Origin: an uncultured Roseovarius sp.
GTDB lineage: Bacteria; Pseudomonadota; Alphaproteobacteria; Rhodobacterales; Rhodobacteraceae
Direction: 5' to 3'
DNA length: 64,000 nt
Assembly: GCA_947496175.1 (NCBI GenBank)
Contig: CANMBU010000001.1
Span: 310,001 to 374,000 of the forward strand
The notes beneath the pieces are model-generated. The model searched no databases, was not told the origin of the DNA, and saw only the letters and a program-made list of their open reading frames with translations. Positions 62,610 through 64,000 of the stretch are shown here, one piece after another (within the stretch, counting starts at the first letter, position 1; every line of letters starts with the position of its first letter). The position numbers were made by a program, and so were the translations under genes.

Positions 62610-64000
62610 TTACTCTTGCGGAATAACCCGTAGCCCCAACTCCATCAGTTGATCGCTTGTCGGATCACTGGGTGCGTTCATCATCAGGTCTTCGGCGCGT
62701 TGGTTCATCGGGAACATGATGACCTCGCGGATGTTGGACGTGCCCGCCAAAAGCATCACGATCCGGTCGATCCCGGCAGCACAGCCACCATGCGGAGGCG
62801 CGCCATACTGGAACGCATTGACCATGCCGCCAAAGCGCTTGCGCACTTCTGCTTCGTCATAGCCAGCCAGTTCAAACGCCTTGATCATGATCTCTAGCTT
62901 GTGGTTCCGAATGGCGCCGGAGACCAGCTCATATCCGTTGCAGGCCAAATCATACTGATATCCCAGCACAGACAGCGGATCGCTGGTGAGTGCGTCCAGC
63001 CCGCCTTGCGGCATGGAGAACGGGTTATGCGAGAAGTCAATCGCGCCGCTTTCCTCATCCGCCTCATACATCGGGAAGTCCACGATCCAGGCAAAAGCAA
63101 AGCGGTTCTGGTCGGTGAGGCCCAGCTCTTCGCCAATCACATCGCGGGCTTTGGCTGCGACACGCTCAAATGCCTGTGGCTTGCCGCCGAGGAAAAACGC
63201 CGCATCGCCGACGCCAAGGCCAAGCTGTTGGCGGATAGCCTCTGTACGTTCAGGGCCGATGTTTTTGGCAAGTGGTCCAGCGGCGGTAACGATTTTCTCC
63301 CCGCTCCAACCAAGAGGCTTTTCAATTTCTTTGCCATTTATCGACAACTGACCTTTTTCGGTCAAAATGGCTTCTTCCTCACGCCAAAAGATATACCCCA
63401 TTCCCGGCAGGCCCTCTTTCTGGGCAAAGGCATTCATACGGTCACAGAATTTGCGGCTGCCACCCGTAGGAGCCGGGATGGCGCGGATTTCTGTGCCCTC
63501 TTGCTCCAGAAGCTTGGCAAAGATCGCAAAGCCTGAGCCGCGGAAATGCTCGGACACGTCCTGCATTTCAATCGGGTTGCGCAGGTCCGGCTTGTCAGAG
63601 CCGTATTTCAGCAGTGCTTCTGCGTAAGGAATTTGCGGCCAGTTTTCCGGCGCATCCACGGCTTTACCGCCACCGAATTCCTCAAACACGCCAGCAATCA
63701 CAGGAGCCACTGTGTCAAACACATCTTGCTGTTCAACAAAGCTCATTTCCATGTCGAGTTGGTAGAAATCCGTGGGTGACCGGTCGGCGCGGGGATCCTC
63801 ATCGCGAAAGCAAGGCGCAATCTGGAAATACTTGTCAAAGCCCGACACCATGATCAGCTGTTTGAATTGCTGCGGGGCCTGCGGCAGGGCGTAGAATTGA
63901 CCAGGATGCAGGCGGCTTGGCACCAGAAAATCGCGCGCGCCTTCCGGGCTTGAGGCGGTGATAATCGGCGTTTGATATTCGCGGAACTCCTTATCCCACA
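62610..64000 (-). CDS. aspS: Aspartate--tRNA ligase, C-terminal part (cut by window edge)
   Basis: About 462 C-terminal residues of the class II synthetase are inside the window; the start lies beyond 64000. Motif 2 is [22 protein letters not shown], and motif 3 is [17 protein letters not shown]. The bacterial-type GAD insertion domain sits between them, so this is the long bacterial AspRS. It charges tRNA-Asp (or Asp and Asn in nondiscriminating forms). The frame reads continuously through the right edge ([20 protein letters not shown]). Confidence 0.94.
   Translation of the reverse strand, partial: WDKEFREYQTPIITASSPEGARDFLVPSRLHPGQFYALPQAPQQFKQLIMVSGFDKYFQIAPCFRDEDPRADRSPTDFYQLDMEMSFVEQQDVFDTVAPVIAGVFEEFGGGKAVDAPENWPQIPYAEALLKYGSDKPDLRNPIEMQDVSEHFRGSGFAIFAKLLEQEGTEIRAIPAPTGGSRKFCDRMNAFAQKEGLPGMGYIFWREEEAILTEKGQLSINGKEIEKPLGWSGEKIVTAAGPLAKNIGPERTEAIRQQLGLGVGDAAFFLGGKPQAFERVAAKARDVIGEELGLTDQNRFAFAWIVDFPMYEADEESGAIDFSHNPFSMPQGGLDALTSDPLSVLGYQYDLACNGYELVSGAIRNHKLEIMIKAFELAGYDEAEVRKRFGGMVNAFQYGAPPHGGCAAGIDRIVMLLAGTSNIREVIMFPMNQRAEDLMMNAPSDPTSDQLMELGLRVIPQE

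Overview
This 64 kb window looks like chromosomal DNA from a marine alphaproteobacterium of the Rhodobacterales (Roseobacter group). The evidence is the high-GC coding, the density of Rhodobacteraceae-type families (DUF6455, DUF6356, DUF1467, DUF2927, DUF6494, DUF6505) and a roseobacter-style Tat-exported formate dehydrogenase locus. The genus cannot be fixed from the sequence alone. I saw no tRNA or rRNA genes, insertion sequence, prophage or CRISPR array, and no clear shift in base composition. It reads as ordinary chromosome packed with operons. The left edge cuts the start of gltX and the right edge cuts aspS.

Layout. 1-9.4 kb: gltX start, an MFS transporter, DUF1801, a Tat-exported metallo-beta-lactamase-fold hydrolase, a very basic exported peptide, nadE, an exported 18-repeat MORN protein, an iron-sulfur (6-4) photolyase-type protein and an SDR. 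9.4-11.2 kb: leuA preceded by a leucine-rich leader peptide and competing RNA arms, and followed by a strong terminator. 11.2-15.7 kb: a TetR regulator with three operator-like sites, divergent from an NAD(P)H oxidoreductase and DUF1772 pair, then an acyl-CoA synthetase and a nitroreductase. 15.7-22.5 kb: a membrane-stress-like cluster (zinc-ribbon membrane protein, b561-like protein, SPFH-GYF protein, DUF2927 lipoprotein, TelA, XpaC, a 27-residue membrane peptide) with terC upstream.

22.6-40.0 kb: a large formate dehydrogenase region, the most distinctive part. On the minus strand run DUF3305, DUF3306, a TorD-like chaperone, a small Tat protein, the FDH alpha, beta and gamma subunits, a WD40-cytochrome c fusion, a 43-residue membrane peptide and an NtrC-type response regulator that lacks the GAFTGA loop. 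A sensor kinase converges on that regulator. On the other side are a multi-cluster ferredoxin-like protein, a cytochrome c fused to a shortened solute-binding domain, and an overlapping operon DUF6494-Mrp-biotin/lipoate ligase-like-DUF6505. I infer one integrated system: catalytic subunits and maturation factors, iron-sulfur delivery, extra electron carriers and dedicated signalling.

40.0-64.0 kb: mainly housekeeping and conserved accessory genes. These are a GlcD-type oxidase, AsmA, RimO, hemolysin III, a triplet of overlapping DUF6455 paralogues, a YigZ-type protein, an M48 lipoprotein, a nitroreductase, EI24, a sulfatase with an 11-bp tandem repeat upstream, an XRE-cupin regulator divergent from an acyl-CoA ligase/DsbA pair, a Bcr/CflA-type exporter, monomeric isocitrate dehydrogenase, a class II glutamine amidotransferase, an Lrp regulator, methylmalonyl-CoA epimerase with DUF1467, a single-domain response regulator, a GNAT and aspS. 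Several convergent neighbours share stop-codon bases, showing how compact this chromosome is.
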